Below are positions 1 to 9,107 of a stretch of DNA of 64,000 nucleotides, one piece after another. The position numbers and the translations under genes were made by a program. Every line of letters starts with the position of its first letter. Positions within the stretch are counted from its first letter, which is position 1. This DNA comes from Paragemmobacter straminiformis (GTDB taxonomy: Bacteria > Pseudomonadota > Alphaproteobacteria > Rhodobacterales > Rhodobacteraceae). The DNA lies in NCBI RefSeq assembly GCF_014243445.1, contig NZ_JACLQD010000002.1, positions 868,001 through 932,000 of the forward strand, in the 5' to 3' direction. The notes under the pieces were generated by a model. It did not search any database. It was not told the origin of the DNA and worked only from the letters and a program-made list of their open reading frames with translations.

Positions 1-24
1 GTTCAACAGGCAGGGCCGGACGCG

Positions 25-1131
25 TCAATCGGGGCGGCTGATCTTTCCGCCGCCGATCAGGGCGGGAACGCCCGTGGTGCCGGGGCCAGACGTGGGCAGG
101 CCGCGCGCCACGCGGACGGCGAGGAAGGCGAAGGCCTGAGCCTCGAGCATGTCGCCGTTCAGACCGGCGGCCTCGACGGGTTCGGCGTCGAGACGCAGGC
201 GGCGCGACAGTTCGGCCATCAGCGTGGCGTTGTGACGCCCTCCTCCGGTGACCAGAAGCCGCGAGATCGGGGTCGGGAAATGTTCGGCCCCGCGTGCCAC
301 GGCGGCGGCACTGGCTGCGGTCAGGGTGGCTGCGGCATCCTGCGGCGACAGGTGTCCGGTGGGCAGGGCGGCGTGGAAATCGTTGCGGTCCAGCGATTTG
401 GGCGGCATCCGATAAAAATAGGGATGGTCGAGGAAGCGGGCAATCAGCGCCTCGTCCACCGTCCCTGTCGCGGCGAATGCGCCGCCCTCGTCCTGCGGTT
501 TTCCGGTCAGGCGTTGCATCAGGTCGTTCAGCGGGGCATTGGCGGGGCCTGTGTCGAAGGCGAGAAGCGCGCCCGCCTGTTCCGGAGCGCCGTGGCGCGG
601 GTCGATCCAGGTGACATTGCCCACCCCGCCAAGATTGAGGATCGCAAGCGGCCTGTCAGCCCCGATCTGCCGGGCGCAGGCGAAATGGAAGAAGGGGGCA
701 AGCGGGGCGCCCTGCCCCCCCATCGCCACATCGTTGCTGCGGAAATCCCAGACGACCGGAAGGCCGAGCGTGCGGGCGAGAAGGTCGCCGTCGCCCGCCT
801 GATGCGTTCCGCGCCCGCGCGGATCATGGGCAAGCGTCTGGCCGTGAAAGCCCGCAATCTCGGCCCCCGAGAAACGCGACATCAGTTCGGCATGGGCCGT
901 CTCGACCACCTCGGCTGCGGCCTGCACAGCGGCATCGCCCGGCCATTGGCCAAAGGCCGCGCGGATGGTGGCCTGTTCGGCGGGCGTGTAGGGTCGATAG
1001 GCCGTCGGGCCGAAATCGAGGACGCGCTCGCCATCGGTCAGCACCATTGCGGCGTCCACCCCGTCGAGAGAGGTGCCCGACATCGTGCCCAAGGCCCAGA
1101 CAGCCCCGCCTATCGTCGCGCCGCTTCGCAT
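25..1131 (-). CDS. anmK: anhydro-N-acetylmuramic acid kinase
   Basis: Phosphorylates and opens 1,6-anhydro-N-acetylmuramic acid to MurNAc-6-phosphate in cytoplasmic recycling of cell-wall sugars. The 368-residue product matches the usual family length. The N-terminal phosphate loop [12 protein letters not shown] lies at about residues 15-26, and the sugar-kinase fold motif LNLGGVGN lies near residue 165. A glycine-rich TGGGRHN motif is near the C-terminus. The ATG at 1131 leaves two or three residues before the core fold and is the natural start. It is divergent from tyrS across 60 bp, so the two promoters must overlap. Identification is by family motifs and is firm. Confidence 0.95.
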   Translation of the reverse strand: MRSGATIGGAVWALGTMSGTSLDGVDAAMVLTDGERVLDFGPTAYRPYTPAEQATIRAAFGQWPGDAAVQAAAEVVETAHAELMSRFSGAEIAGFHGQTLAHDPRGRGTHQAGDGDLLARTLGLPVVWDFRSNDVAMGGQGAPLAPFFHFACARQIGADRPLAILNLGGVGNVTWIDPRHGAPEQAGALLAFDTGPANAPLNDLMQRLTGKPQDEGGAFAATGTVDEALIARFLDHPYFYRMPPKSLDRNDFHAALPTGHLSPQDAAATLTAASAAAVARGAEHFPTPISRLLVTGGGRHNATLMAELSRRLRLDAEPVEAAGLNGDMLEAQAFAFLAVRVARGLPTSGPGTTGVPALIGGGKISRPD

Positions 1132-1191
1132 CTTCCTTTCACCCCCTGCGCCCGTTATACCCCACGGCGCAGTTTAAAGCACGGGTGACAC

Positions 1192-2442
1192 ATGACCTAC
1201 CATGCCAAATCGGACTTCATGCGGACGATGATCGAGCGCGGCTATCTGGCCGATTGCACCGACTATCAGGCGCTGGACGAAGCGTTCCTGAAAGGCGTGG
1301 TTCCGGGCTATATCGGGTTCGATGCAACGGCGAAGTCGTTGCATGTCGGCAGCCTGATCCAGATCATGATGCTGCGCTGGATGCAGAAATGCGGCGGCAA
1401 GCCCATCGTGCTGATGGGCGGGGGCACGACCAAGATCGGCGACCCCTCGTTCCGCGCCGACGAGCGCCCTCTTCTGACCGACGCGCAGATCGACGAGAAC
1501 ATCGCGGGCATCAAACGGGCCTTTGCGCCCTATGTCACCTTTGGCGACGGGCCGACCGATGCGATCATGGTCAACAATGCCGAGTGGCTCGACAGTCTGA
1601 ACTATATCGGTTTCCTGCGCGACATCGGACGGCATTTCAGCGTCAACCGGATGCTGTCGTTTGAATCGGTCAAGTCGCGGCTGGACCGCGAGCAGTCGCT
1701 GAGCTTCCTCGAATTCAACTACATGATCCTTCAGGCCTACGACTTCCTCGAACTGAACCGCCGCTACGGCTGCCTCGTGCAGATGGGCGGGTCGGACCAG
1801 TGGGGGAACATCGTCAACGGGGTCGACCTGACGCGGCGGGTGATCGAGCATGAGGTTTACGGGCTGACCTCGCCGCTGTTGACCACGAGCGACGGCAAGA
1901 AGATGGGCAAAAGCCAGAACGGGGCCGTCTGGCTGAACGGCGACCTCTTGTCGCCCTATGAATTCTGGCAGTTCTGGCGCAACACGACCGATGCCGATGT
2001 GGGCCGCTTCCTGAAGCTTTACACCGAATTGCCGCTTGAGGAATGCGAGCGTCTGGGCAAGCTGTCGGGGTCCGAGATCAACGCGGCCAAGATCGTGCTG
2101 GCCAATGCCGTGACGACGCTTCTGCACGGGGCCGAAGCGGCGGCAGCCGCAGAAGCCACGGCGCGGGAAGTGTTCGAAAAGGGCGGTATCGGTGACGATC
2201 TGCCCACGGTGACGCTGACGGTGGACGAGGTATCCGACGGCGTCGGCATCGTGCAGCTTTTCGTGCGGGCGGGGCTTGCCGCTTCGGGCAAGGATGCCAA
2301 GCGTCTGATCGCCGAAGGCGGCGCCAAGGTGAATGACGAAACGGTTCTCGACGCGGGGCTGCGCTATGGCGCGGGCGAACTGGTCGAGCCGTTGAAGCTG
2401 ACCGCCGGGCGCAAGCGTCATGCGCTGGTCGTGATCGGCTGA
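1192..2442 (+). CDS. tyrS: tyrosyl-tRNA synthetase
   Basis: Charges tRNA-Tyr with tyrosine using ATP in the cytoplasm. It is a class I synthetase: the HIGH-type motif is HVGS at residues 51-54 and the KMSKS-type loop is KMGKS at residues 237-241. The tyrosine-site motif [10 protein letters not shown] lies between them. An S4-like RNA-binding domain occupies the last 70 residues or so ([13 protein letters not shown] region). Length is 416 residues, normal for bacterial TyrRS. The ATG at 1192 starts MTYHAKSDF, which suits the family. The gene converges on the exported cyclophilin, and the shared gap holds a strong hairpin. Confidence 0.97.
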   Translation: MTYHAKSDFMRTMIERGYLADCTDYQALDEAFLKGVVPGYIGFDATAKSLHVGSLIQIMMLRWMQKCGGKPIVLMGGGTTKIGDPSFRADERPLLTDAQIDENIAGIKRAFAPYVTFGDGPTDAIMVNNAEWLDSLNYIGFLRDIGRHFSVNRMLSFESVKSRLDREQSLSFLEFNYMILQAYDFLELNRRYGCLVQMGGSDQWGNIVNGVDLTRRVIEHEVYGLTSPLLTTSDGKKMGKSQNGAVWLNGDLLSPYEFWQFWRNTTDADVGRFLKLYTELPLEECERLGKLSGSEINAAKIVLANAVTTLLHGAEAAAAAEATAREVFEKGGIGDDLPTVTLTVDEVSDGVGIVQLFVRAGLAASGKDAKRLIAEGGAKVNDETVLDAGLRYGAGELVEPLKLTAGRKRHALVVIG

Positions 2443-2470
2443 CGGGTTCGGTCTGCAAGACCAAGGGATC

Positions 2471-2488
2471 GGGGGGCTTGCGCCCCCC
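2471..2488. terminator. GC hairpin between convergent tyrS and cyclophilin gene
   Basis: A perfect 7-bp stem (GGGGGGC paired with GCCCCCC) with a 4-base loop lies between the two convergent genes. No long T-run follows, only GTTTCC on the plus side, so it is a likely but not classical intrinsic terminator serving both directions. Confidence 0.6.
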
Positions 2489-2497
2489 GTTTCCATT

Positions 2498-3109
2498 TCA
2501 CTCGGCGACGGTGACTTTCGCCATGTAGTCGGGATCGACGACAGCGCCGTTGGCGGCTTCGTCGCCCTTCTTGATCGCGTCGACGACGTCCATGCCCGAA
2601 ATCACATGGCCGACGACCGTGTATTGCCCGTCAAGATGCGGGGCGGCGGCGAACATGATGAAGAACTGGCTGTTGGCCGAGTCGGGATCGTTCGAACGCG
2701 CCATGCCGACGACACCGCGGTCGAAGGGCATCGAGGAAAATTCGGCCGCGAGATCGGGGCGTTCAGAGCCGCCGGTGCCCGCCATCGAGGTATCGCTGCC
2801 GTGCTTGCCGAACTGGACGTCGCCGGTCTGGGCCATGAAGCCGTCGATGACGCGGTGGAACACCACGCCATCATAGGCGCCTTCTTTCGCCAGTCCGACG
2901 ATCTGGGCCACGTGCTGCGGGGCGACATCCGAGGCGAGGTCGACAACCACCGTGCCGGTGGTGGAGCCGGCCACGTCGATCACAAGGTTCGGGCCGGGGC
3001 CATCGGTGGCATCCTGCGCCACGGCCGCCGATTGCGACAGGGCATAGCCGCCCAGTGCCGCGAGGCCGAGCGCGAAAAGCCCGCCCGCAATGAAACGGTC
3101 ACGCGACAT
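2498..3109 (-). CDS. exported cyclophilin-type peptidyl-prolyl isomerase
   Basis: Catalyses cis/trans isomerisation of Xaa-Pro bonds, here probably in the periplasm. Residues 7-29 form a hydrophobic signal or anchor segment, followed by an acidic linker. The cyclophilin domain then runs to the end. The signature FHRVIDGF is at residues 84-91, followed by the conserved GTGGS and ANSQFFI motifs. Its start overlaps the end of the upstream cytoplasmic cyclophilin gene by 11 bp, so both are translated from one transcript. The pair probably arose by duplication, with one copy gaining a signal. Substrates are unknown. Confidence 0.9.
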   Translation of the reverse strand: MSRDRFIAGGLFALGLAALGGYALSQSAAVAQDATDGPGPNLVIDVAGSTTGTVVVDLASDVAPQHVAQIVGLAKEGAYDGVVFHRVIDGFMAQTGDVQFGKHGSDTSMAGTGGSERPDLAAEFSSMPFDRGVVGMARSNDPDSANSQFFIMFAAAPHLDGQYTVVGHVISGMDVVDAIKKGDEAANGAVVDPDYMAKVTVAE

Positions 3110-3608
3110 CGGCAGCCACCCGCACGGTGATCATGCGATCGGGGTTCTGCGGGGGTTCGCCGCGGGTGATCTTGTCGACATGCTCCATGCCCGAAATCAC
3201 GCGGCCGTAGACGGTGTATTGGCCGTTCAGGAAATGGTTGTTCGAGAAGTTGATGAAGAACTGGCTGTTGGCCGAGTTCGGGTTCTGCGAACGCGCGGCG
3301 CCCAGCGTGCCGCGGTCATGCGGGGTGCGGCTGAATTCGGCGGGCAGGTCGGGCAGGTCGGATCCGCCCGTGCCGGCGCGGCGCAGGTTGAAGTTGTTTT
3401 CCATGTTGCCGTTTTCGACATCGCCGGTCTGGGCCATGAAACCGTCGATCACGCGGTGGAAGGCGACGTTGTCATAGGCCTTGGCGCGGGCGAGGGTCTT
3501 CATCCGCTCGGCATGCTTGGGGGCGATGTCGGCAAGCAGTTCGATCACCACTTCGCCGTCTTTCAGGGTCAGGATGATGGTGTTTTCGGGGTCTTTGATC
3601 TCGGCCAT
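3099..3608 (-). CDS. ppiB: cytoplasmic cyclophilin-type peptidyl-prolyl isomerase
   Basis: Peptidyl-prolyl isomerase of the short cyclophilin class, 169 residues with no signal sequence, so it should act in the cytoplasm. The signature FHRVIDGFMAQTGD begins at residue 50, and ANSQFFINF and the C-terminal VISGMEHVD helix are intact. It is the first gene of a two-gene unit with the exported paralogue, overlapping it by 11 bp. It is divergent from pgk across a 137-bp gap that must hold both promoters. The family assignment is secure. The symbol follows the E. coli short cytoplasmic cyclophilin and is by analogy. Confidence 0.9.
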   Translation of the reverse strand: MAEIKDPENTIILTLKDGEVVIELLADIAPKHAERMKTLARAKAYDNVAFHRVIDGFMAQTGDVENGNMENNFNLRRAGTGGSDLPDLPAEFSRTPHDRGTLGAARSQNPNSANSQFFINFSNNHFLNGQYTVYGRVISGMEHVDKITRGEPPQNPDRMITVRVAADVA

Positions 3609-3745
3609 GACGGGTCCTTCACAGAAATTGCTGCGCGCGAACCTAATGGTGCGGGGCCGTCATGGAAAGGGCAAATGCCTGCGTCATAGTTGACGAAAGG
3701 CCCCGATGCGCGGAAAGAGGGGCAAGGCATCAGCGGAGACCTATC

Positions 3746-4936
3746 ATGGCATGGAAAACACTCGACGACGTGGCACTGGCGGGCAAGTCCGTTCTGGTGC
3801 GGGTGGACATCAACGTGCCGATGGAAGCCGGCCGCGTGACCGATGCGACCCGGATCGAAAAGATCGTGCCGACGGTCGAGGATATCATCGCCCGTGGCGG
3901 CAAGGTGGTTCTGCTGGCACATTTCGACCGCCCCAAGGGCAAGGTCGTGCCGGAAATGAGCCTGTCGCATGTCGTGGCGGCGCTGGCCGAGGCAACCGGC
4001 CGCAAGGTGGTGTTCGGGGCGGATTGCGTGGGTGAACCGGCACGCGCGGCGATTGCGGCGGCGGGGGCGGCCGATGTGGTGCTTCTGGAGAACACGCGCT
4101 TCCACGCGGGCGAGGAAAAGAACGATCCCGCCCTTGCGCAAGAGATGGCGTCACTTGGCGATGTCTTTGTGAACGATGCCTTTTCGGCGGCGCACCGCGC
4201 CCATGCCTCGACCGCGGCGCTGGCGGGGCTTTTGCCCAATGCCGCCGGACGCTTGATGGAGGCCGAGCTGAAGGCGCTGGAGGCTGCACTCGGCACGCCC
4301 GTTCGGCCCGTGGTCGCCGTGGTGGGCGGGGCGAAGGTGTCGACGAAACTCGACCTGCTCGGCAACCTTGTGACCAAGGTGGACCATCTGGTGATCGGTG
4401 GCGGCATGGCCAACACCTTCCTTGTGGCGCAAGGGGTCGAGGTCGGCAAATCGCTGGCCGAGCGCGACATGGCCGACACCGCGCGCGAGATCATGGGCAA
4501 GGCCAAGGCGGCGGGCTGCACGATCCACCTGCCCGTCGATATCGTCGTGGCGCGCGAATTCAAGGCGGGGGCGGAATCGGAAACGCTGCCCGTAGGCAAA
4601 TGCCCTGCCGATGCGATGATTCTGGACGCGGGGCCGAAAACCGTTGCCAATCTCGAAGCGGTTTTTGCCGGTGCCAAGACGCTGATCTGGAACGGACCGC
4701 TTGGCGCGTTCGAGATCAAACCCTTTGACGCGGCGACCAATGCGGCGGCGAAGGCGGCGGCACGGCTGACGCGCGCGGGCAAGCTCGTCTCGGTTGCGGG
4801 CGGGGGCGACACGGTTTCGGCCCTGAACGCGGCAGGGGCGGCGGCGGACTTCACCTTTATTTCGACGGCGGGCGGCGCGTTCCTCGAATGGATGGAGGGC
4901 AAGGAATTGCCCGGCGTCGCGGCGCTGATGGGCTGA
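3746..4936 (+). CDS. pgk: phosphoglycerate kinase
   Basis: Interconverts 1,3-bisphosphoglycerate with ADP and 3-phosphoglycerate with ATP in glycolysis and gluconeogenesis. The product is 396 residues, the standard bacterial length. The substrate motif RVDINVP begins near residue 21, the hinge region carries [12 protein letters not shown], and the C-terminal nucleotide loop reads [14 protein letters not shown] start at the ATG at 3746 (MAWKTLDD), where homology to the family begins. An upstream in-frame ATG at 3662 would add 28 residues with no family resemblance. A terminator hairpin follows, so fba downstream likely has its own promoter. Confidence 0.97.
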   Translation: MAWKTLDDVALAGKSVLVRVDINVPMEAGRVTDATRIEKIVPTVEDIIARGGKVVLLAHFDRPKGKVVPEMSLSHVVAALAEATGRKVVFGADCVGEPARAAIAAAGAADVVLLENTRFHAGEEKNDPALAQEMASLGDVFVNDAFSAAHRAHASTAALAGLLPNAAGRLMEAELKALEAALGTPVRPVVAVVGGAKVSTKLDLLGNLVTKVDHLVIGGGMANTFLVAQGVEVGKSLAERDMADTAREIMGKAKAAGCTIHLPVDIVVAREFKAGAESETLPVGKCPADAMILDAGPKTVANLEAVFAGAKTLIWNGPLGAFEIKPFDAATNAAAKAAARLTRAGKLVSVAGGGDTVSALNAAGAAADFTFISTAGGAFLEWMEGKELPGVAALMG

Positions 4937-4943
4937 GCGGCAA

Positions 4944-4966
4944 GGGGGGCTTCGGCCCCCCCTTTT
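4944..4966 (+). terminator. intrinsic terminator of pgk
   Basis: A 7-bp stem GGGGGGC/GCCCCCC closes on a TTCG tetraloop and is followed by CTTTT, eight bases after the pgk stop. This is a classical rho-independent terminator. Confidence 0.85.
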
Positions 4967-5133
4967 CCTTGGCAAGCGGCCCTTCTGCGGCCTTTGGCGC
5001 GCAGCCGCGCGGCTGTGGCGCGGATTTTCGCGCGATGATTGCGCTAACAGGTTTGCGCAGGGCTTCCGGCTTGGATTAAGGCCATGGGAAAGGGCCGCGT
5101 GCCCCGCGTTTCCAGCACAAGAGGGATGAGACA

Positions 5134-6063
5134 ATGCGTGCGACGAAGATCGTCCAGAAGATCCTTGCCAATTACGAGGGCGAGACCCCCGGCGTTAAGG
5201 CCAATCTGTGCCGGATGCTGATGGAGGGCAAACTGGGCGGCACGGGCAAGATGATCATCCTGCCCGTCGATCAGGGGTTCGAGCATGGTCCCGCACGCAC
5301 CTTTGCCGCCAATCCGGCGGGCTATGACCCGCACTACCACTACCAGCTTGCCATCGATGCGGGGCTGAACGCCTATGCCGCCCCCCTTGGTATGCTGGAA
5401 GCGGGGGCCGATACCTTTGCGGGCCAGATCCCGACGATCCTCAAGGTGAACAGCGCCAACAGCCTGATGTCGGACACGGCGGGCAAGAACCAGGCGATCA
5501 CCGCCTCGGTCGAGGATGCGCTGCGCCTTGGCTGTGCGGCCATCGGCTTTACCATCTATCCGGGTTCGGACATGGCGCTTGATATGTACGAGGAAATCTC
5601 GGCCATGCGTCAGGAAGCGGCGGCCAAGGGCGTTGCGACGGTGATCTGGTCCTATCCGCGCGGCGAAGCGGTGACCAAGGATGGCGAAACCGCAATCGAC
5701 GTGGCCGCCTATGCCGCACAGATCGCGGCGCTGCTGGGCGCGCATATCATCAAGATCAAGCTGTCGACCGACCATCTGATGCTGGGCGAGGCCAAGAAGG
5801 TCTACGAGGCGCAGAAGATCGACATCGCAACGCAGGCGGCGCGGGTCCGGCATTGCATGGAATCGTCCTTTGGCGGGCGGCGGATCGTCGTCTTTTCGGG
5901 CGGCGCGAAGAAGGGCGAGGATTCGGTCTATGACGACGCCCGCGCCATCCGCGACGGCGGCGGCAACGGGTCGATCATCGGGCGCAACAGTTTCCAGCGC
6001 CCGCGGGACGAGGCCTTGGCGATGCTTGCGAAACTGGTCGACATCTACAAGGGACGGGCCTGA
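5134..6063 (+). CDS. class I fructose-bisphosphate aldolase (DhnA/FbaB type)
   Basis: Cleaves fructose-1,6-bisphosphate into dihydroxyacetone phosphate and glyceraldehyde-3-phosphate through a lysine Schiff base, without metal. The 309-residue sequence has the DeoC/LacD-type barrel features PVDQGFEHGP near residue 45, YPGSDMALDMYEE near residue 142 and IIKIKLSTD near residue 205. Lys207 or Lys209 is the likely Schiff-base residue. The C-terminal phosphate motif is GGGNGSIIGRNSFQR. It follows pgk on the same strand but is separated by a terminator and about 170 bp. No class II (metal) aldolase is in the window. The family call is firm; fbaB is the nearest E. coli analogue. Confidence 0.92.
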   Translation: MRATKIVQKILANYEGETPGVKANLCRMLMEGKLGGTGKMIILPVDQGFEHGPARTFAANPAGYDPHYHYQLAIDAGLNAYAAPLGMLEAGADTFAGQIPTILKVNSANSLMSDTAGKNQAITASVEDALRLGCAAIGFTIYPGSDMALDMYEEISAMRQEAAAKGVATVIWSYPRGEAVTKDGETAIDVAAYAAQIAALLGAHIIKIKLSTDHLMLGEAKKVYEAQKIDIATQAARVRHCMESSFGGRRIVVFSGGAKKGEDSVYDDARAIRDGGGNGSIIGRNSFQRPRDEALAMLAKLVDIYKGRA

Positions 6064-6072
6064 CGGCGGACC

Positions 6073-6097
6073 GGGGGCCTACCCGTGGTGGGCCCCC
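6073..6097 (+). terminator. hairpin downstream of fba
   Basis: GGGGGCC and following bases pair with GGGCCCCC to give a stem of about eleven pairs (one G-T) with a three-base loop, ten bases past the stop codon. There is no T-run, so it may only stabilise the 3' end or work with Rho. Confidence 0.45.
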
Positions 6098-6279
6098 TGC
6101 CCCATCGGCTTGACAGTAAAGGACGCGGTCGGCCATTCTGACCCTGTGGCGCGAAAGACTCAGCCGCGCATGTGCCGTTGCGAGTGATTCGATTTGGGAT
6201 TCACAGCCTGATTCGGTTGTGGAAGACTCATCTCACCCGTCCACAGAAGGCGGGCCAAGGAACGGACCAGGCAGGCAGA

Positions 6280-6582
6280 ATGAGCACGCAAGCCGCGCGC
6301 ACACCGATCGGTGCAATGTTGTATTTCCTCATTGCGCTGACACTTGGCAGCTATTTCACCTTTGCCGCCGTGCAGGGCGACTACGGGGTGTTCCGTCAGG
6401 TGGAAATCTCGGCCGAGGCCGAGGGATTGAAGGTCGAGCGCGACAAACTGGCAGCGGAATTGTCGGAAATGCAGAACCGGACCAAGCGGTTATCCGACGA
6501 TTACCTTGACCTTGACCTGCTGGATGAACAGGCGCGCGAGGTGCTGGGCTATGTCCGCGCCGACGAGATCGTGATCCGCTAG
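6280..6582 (+). CDS. ftsB: FtsB/DivIC-like septum formation initiator
   Basis: Small bitopic division protein expected to form the FtsB-FtsL-FtsQ complex at the septum. From the ATG at 6280 the product is 100 residues: a short cytoplasmic tail, one membrane helix at about residues 9-29, and a periplasmic coiled coil at about residues 45-80 (Leu/Glu-rich). A conserved short tail, LGYVRADEIVIR, ends it. An upstream in-frame ATG at 6172 would put 36 polar residues before the helix and is disfavoured. The position just before the pdh operon and between pgk/fba and pdhA fits alphaproteobacterial gene order. FtsB rather than FtsL is chosen by family resemblance, with moderate certainty. Confidence 0.8.
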   Translation: MSTQAARTPIGAMLYFLIALTLGSYFTFAAVQGDYGVFRQVEISAEAEGLKVERDKLAAELSEMQNRTKRLSDDYLDLDLLDEQAREVLGYVRADEIVIR

Positions 6583-6611
6583 CCCTTCCAAAACCGCATG
6601 GCAGCTATGCG

Positions 6612-6638
6612 CCGGCCCCGACCAAGGGCCGGTTTTTT
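6612..6638 (+). terminator. intrinsic terminator of ftsB
   Basis: CCGGCCC and GGGCCGG form a perfect 7-bp stem around a 7-base loop and are followed by six T residues. It is a strong terminator that isolates the pdh operon. Confidence 0.9.
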
Positions 6639-6641
6639 GTT

Positions 6642-6673
6642 TTGACCCAATAAACTCCGATATTGTATGGGTC
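6642..6673 (+). promoter_or_regulatory. candidate pdh promoter with GACCCA/TGGGTC dyad
   Basis: A TTGACC -35-like box at 6642-6647 begins just after the ftsB terminator. It overlaps an inverted repeat GACCCA (6644-6649) and TGGGTC (6668-6673) with an 18-base spacer. No good -10 box sits at 17 bp; TTGTAT at 6663-6668 (15-bp spacing) is the best. The dyad could be an operator for a pyruvate- or redox-responsive regulator. This is inference from position and symmetry only. Confidence 0.3.
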
Positions 6674-6717
6674 GTTTAACGTTGAACTATTTTTGTCTGC
6701 GACGGGAGGAGACCCAG

Positions 6718-7707
6718 ATGGCCGTGAAAAAAGCGCCGGACAGACCGAATGTCTCGAAAGAGGAGTTGCTGAAGTATTACCGCGAGATGCTTCTTATTCG
6801 CCGGTTCGAGGAAAAGGCGGGCCAGCTTTACGGCATGGGCCTGATCGGGGGCTTCTGTCACCTTTACATCGGGCAGGAAGCGGTCGTCGTGGGGCTGGAA
6901 GCCGCGACGAAAGAGGGTGACAAGCGGATCACCAGCTATCGCGACCACGGGCACATGCTGGCCTGCGGGATGGATGCCAAGGGCGTCATGGCGGAACTGA
7001 CGGGGCGCATCGGCGGCTATTCCAAGGGGAAGGGCGGCTCGATGCACATGTTTTCGAAAGAGCGCCACTTCTACGGCGGCCACGGCATCGTCGGCGCGCA
7101 GGTGCCGCTGGGGGCGGGGCTGGCCTTTGCCGACAAATACCTTGGCAATGACAACGTGACCTTCGCCTATTTCGGCGACGGGGCCGCGAACCAGGGTCAG
7201 GTCTACGAGACGTACAACATGGCGGAACTCTGGAACCTGCCGGTCGTCTTCGTGATCGAGAACAACCAGTATGCGATGGGGACGAGCGTGAAGCGTTCGA
7301 CCAAGTCGCCGTCGCTGTGGGAACGCGGTGCCGCCTATGGCATCAAGGGCGAGGCCGTCGATGGCATGGATGTTCTGGCGGTCAAGGCTGCGGGCGAAAA
7401 GGCGGTCGCCGCCTGCCGCGCGGGTCAGGGGCCCTATATCCTCGAGATGATGACCTATCGCTATCGTGGGCATTCCATGTCGGACCCCGCGAAATACCGG
7501 ACCCGTGAAGAGGTCGAGAAGATGCGGTCGGAAAAGGACGCCATCGAACATGTGCGCGACCTGCTGCTGACGGGCGGGCTTGCCAGCGATGAAGAGCTGA
7601 AAGCCATCGACCGCGACATCAAGGCCGTCGTCAACGAAAGCGCCGAGTTCGCCAAGGAAAGCCCCGAGCCTTCGTTGGACGAGCTTTGGACCGACATCTA
7701 CGCATAA
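6718..7707 (+). CDS. pdhA: pyruvate dehydrogenase E1 component, alpha subunit
   Basis: Alpha chain of the E1 heterotetramer that decarboxylates pyruvate on thiamine diphosphate in the cytoplasmic PDH complex. The ThDP/Mg motif runs from GDG at residues 153-155 to NN at residues 182-183, the canonical spacing. The regulatory-loop region [15 protein letters not shown] is intact. Length is 329 residues, typical for alphaproteobacteria. The start at 6718 has a good GGGAGGA ribosome site eight bases upstream. An in-frame ATG at 6667 lacks one. It is first in pdhA-pdhB-pdhC, 13 bp before pdhB. No lpd (E3) gene follows in the window. Confidence 0.96.
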   Translation: MAVKKAPDRPNVSKEELLKYYREMLLIRRFEEKAGQLYGMGLIGGFCHLYIGQEAVVVGLEAATKEGDKRITSYRDHGHMLACGMDAKGVMAELTGRIGGYSKGKGGSMHMFSKERHFYGGHGIVGAQVPLGAGLAFADKYLGNDNVTFAYFGDGAANQGQVYETYNMAELWNLPVVFVIENNQYAMGTSVKRSTKSPSLWERGAAYGIKGEAVDGMDVLAVKAAGEKAVAACRAGQGPYILEMMTYRYRGHSMSDPAKYRTREEVEKMRSEKDAIEHVRDLLLTGGLASDEELKAIDRDIKAVVNESAEFAKESPEPSLDELWTDIYA

Positions 7708-7720
7708 GGGGGGAAAGAGA

Positions 7721-9097
7721 ATGGCAACCGAAGTTCTGATGCCCGCACTTTCTCCGACGATGGAGGAAGGCACGCTGGCCAAATGGCTGGTGAAGGAAGG
7801 CGATATGGTCAAATCCGGCCAGATCATCGCCGAGATCGAGACCGACAAGGCGACGATGGAGTTCGAAGCCGTCGACGAAGGCAAGGTGGGCCGTCTGCTC
7901 GTCGCCGAAGGCACCGCGGGCGTGAAGGTCAACACCCCCATCGCCGTTCTGGTGGAAGAGGGTGAATCGGCTGACGCCGCCCCTGCCCCCGTGGCCGCTG
8001 CCGCTGTGGCCGCAGCCCCCGTTGCAGCATCGGCCCCCGCCGTTGCCGCCGCCCCTGCCCCCGCCCCCGTGGCTGCCGCAGGCTGGCCGCACAGCGACCT
8101 GCCCGAAGGTGTTCCAACCAAGACCATGACCGTGCGGGAAGCCCTGCGCGAGGCGATGGCCGAGGAAATGCGCGCCAACCCCAATGTCTTCCTGATGGGG
8201 GAAGAGGTCGGGGAATATCAGGGCGCCTACAAGATCAGCCAAGGGCTGCTCGACGAATTCGGTCCCAAGCGCGTGGTTGACACGCCGATCACCGAACACG
8301 GCTTTGCCGGTATCGCCGTTGGCGCAAGCTGGGGTGGTCTGAACCCGATTGTCGAGTTCATGACCTTCAACTTCGCCATGCAGGCCATCGACCACATCAT
8401 CAACTCGGCCGCCAAGACGCTGTATATGTCGGGTGGGCAGATGGGTTCGCCCATCGTGTTCCGTGGCCCGAACGGTGCCGCCGCCCGCGTGGGCGCTCAG
8501 CACAGCCAGGACTATGCCGCATGGTATGCCGCCATTCCCGGGATCAAGGTCTGCATGCCCTATTCGGCGGCAGATGCCAAAGGCCTGCTGAAATCGGCGA
8601 TCCGCGATCCGAACCCCGTGATCTTCCTTGAAAACGAGATCCTTTACGGCCGGTCGTTCGAGGTGCCCGCCGAGGGCGATTTCACCATTCCCTTCGGCAA
8701 GGCGTCGATCCTGCGGGCGGGGACGGATGTGACCATCGTTTCCTTCGGCATCGGCCTGACCTATTCGCTGCAAGCCGCCGAGGAACTGGCGAAAGAGGGC
8801 ATCAGCGCCGAAGTCATCAACCTGCGGACCCTGCGGCCCATCGACTATGACACGGTGCTGGCCTCGGTGATGAAGACCAACCGCTGCGTGACGGTGGAAG
8901 AGGGCTTCCCTGTCGGCTCCATCGGCAACCACATCGCGGCCACGATCATGCAGAAGGCCTTCGACCATCTCGACGCGCCGGTGGTGAACTGCACGGGCAA
9001 GGATGTGCCGATGCCCTATGCCGCGAACCTTGAAAAGCTCGCGCTGACGACGACCGCCGAAGTGGTCGCCGCCGTCAAATCCGTTTGCTACCGCTGA
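7721..9097 (+). CDS. pdhB: pyruvate dehydrogenase E1 beta subunit with N-terminal lipoyl domain
   Basis: Beta chain of PDH E1. Residues 1-80 are a complete lipoyl domain with the lipoylated lysine in ETDKATME (Lys43). An Ala/Pro-rich swinging linker covers about residues 85-130, and the transketolase-like E1-beta domain fills the rest (458 residues in total). A lipoyl domain on E1-beta is known in alphaproteobacteria and is absent from most other bacteria. The first 240 bp are nearly the same as the start of pdhC, pointing to domain copying within the operon. The ATG at 7721 follows a GGGGGAAAGAG ribosome site. Family assignment is secure. Confidence 0.96.
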   Translation: MATEVLMPALSPTMEEGTLAKWLVKEGDMVKSGQIIAEIETDKATMEFEAVDEGKVGRLLVAEGTAGVKVNTPIAVLVEEGESADAAPAPVAAAAVAAAPVAASAPAVAAAPAPAPVAAAGWPHSDLPEGVPTKTMTVREALREAMAEEMRANPNVFLMGEEVGEYQGAYKISQGLLDEFGPKRVVDTPITEHGFAGIAVGASWGGLNPIVEFMTFNFAMQAIDHIINSAAKTLYMSGGQMGSPIVFRGPNGAAARVGAQHSQDYAAWYAAIPGIKVCMPYSAADAKGLLKSAIRDPNPVIFLENEILYGRSFEVPAEGDFTIPFGKASILRAGTDVTIVSFGIGLTYSLQAAEELAKEGISAEVINLRTLRPIDYDTVLASVMKTNRCVTVEEGFPVGSIGNHIAATIMQKAFDHLDAPVVNCTGKDVPMPYAANLEKLALTTTAEVVAAVKSVCYR

Positions 9098-9107
9098 GGG
9101 GGCTATC

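Noticed and set aside
2498-3608. A single two-domain cyclophilin.
   Set aside because: The two frames each have their own start and stop and overlap by only 11 bp; only the second has a signal segment.
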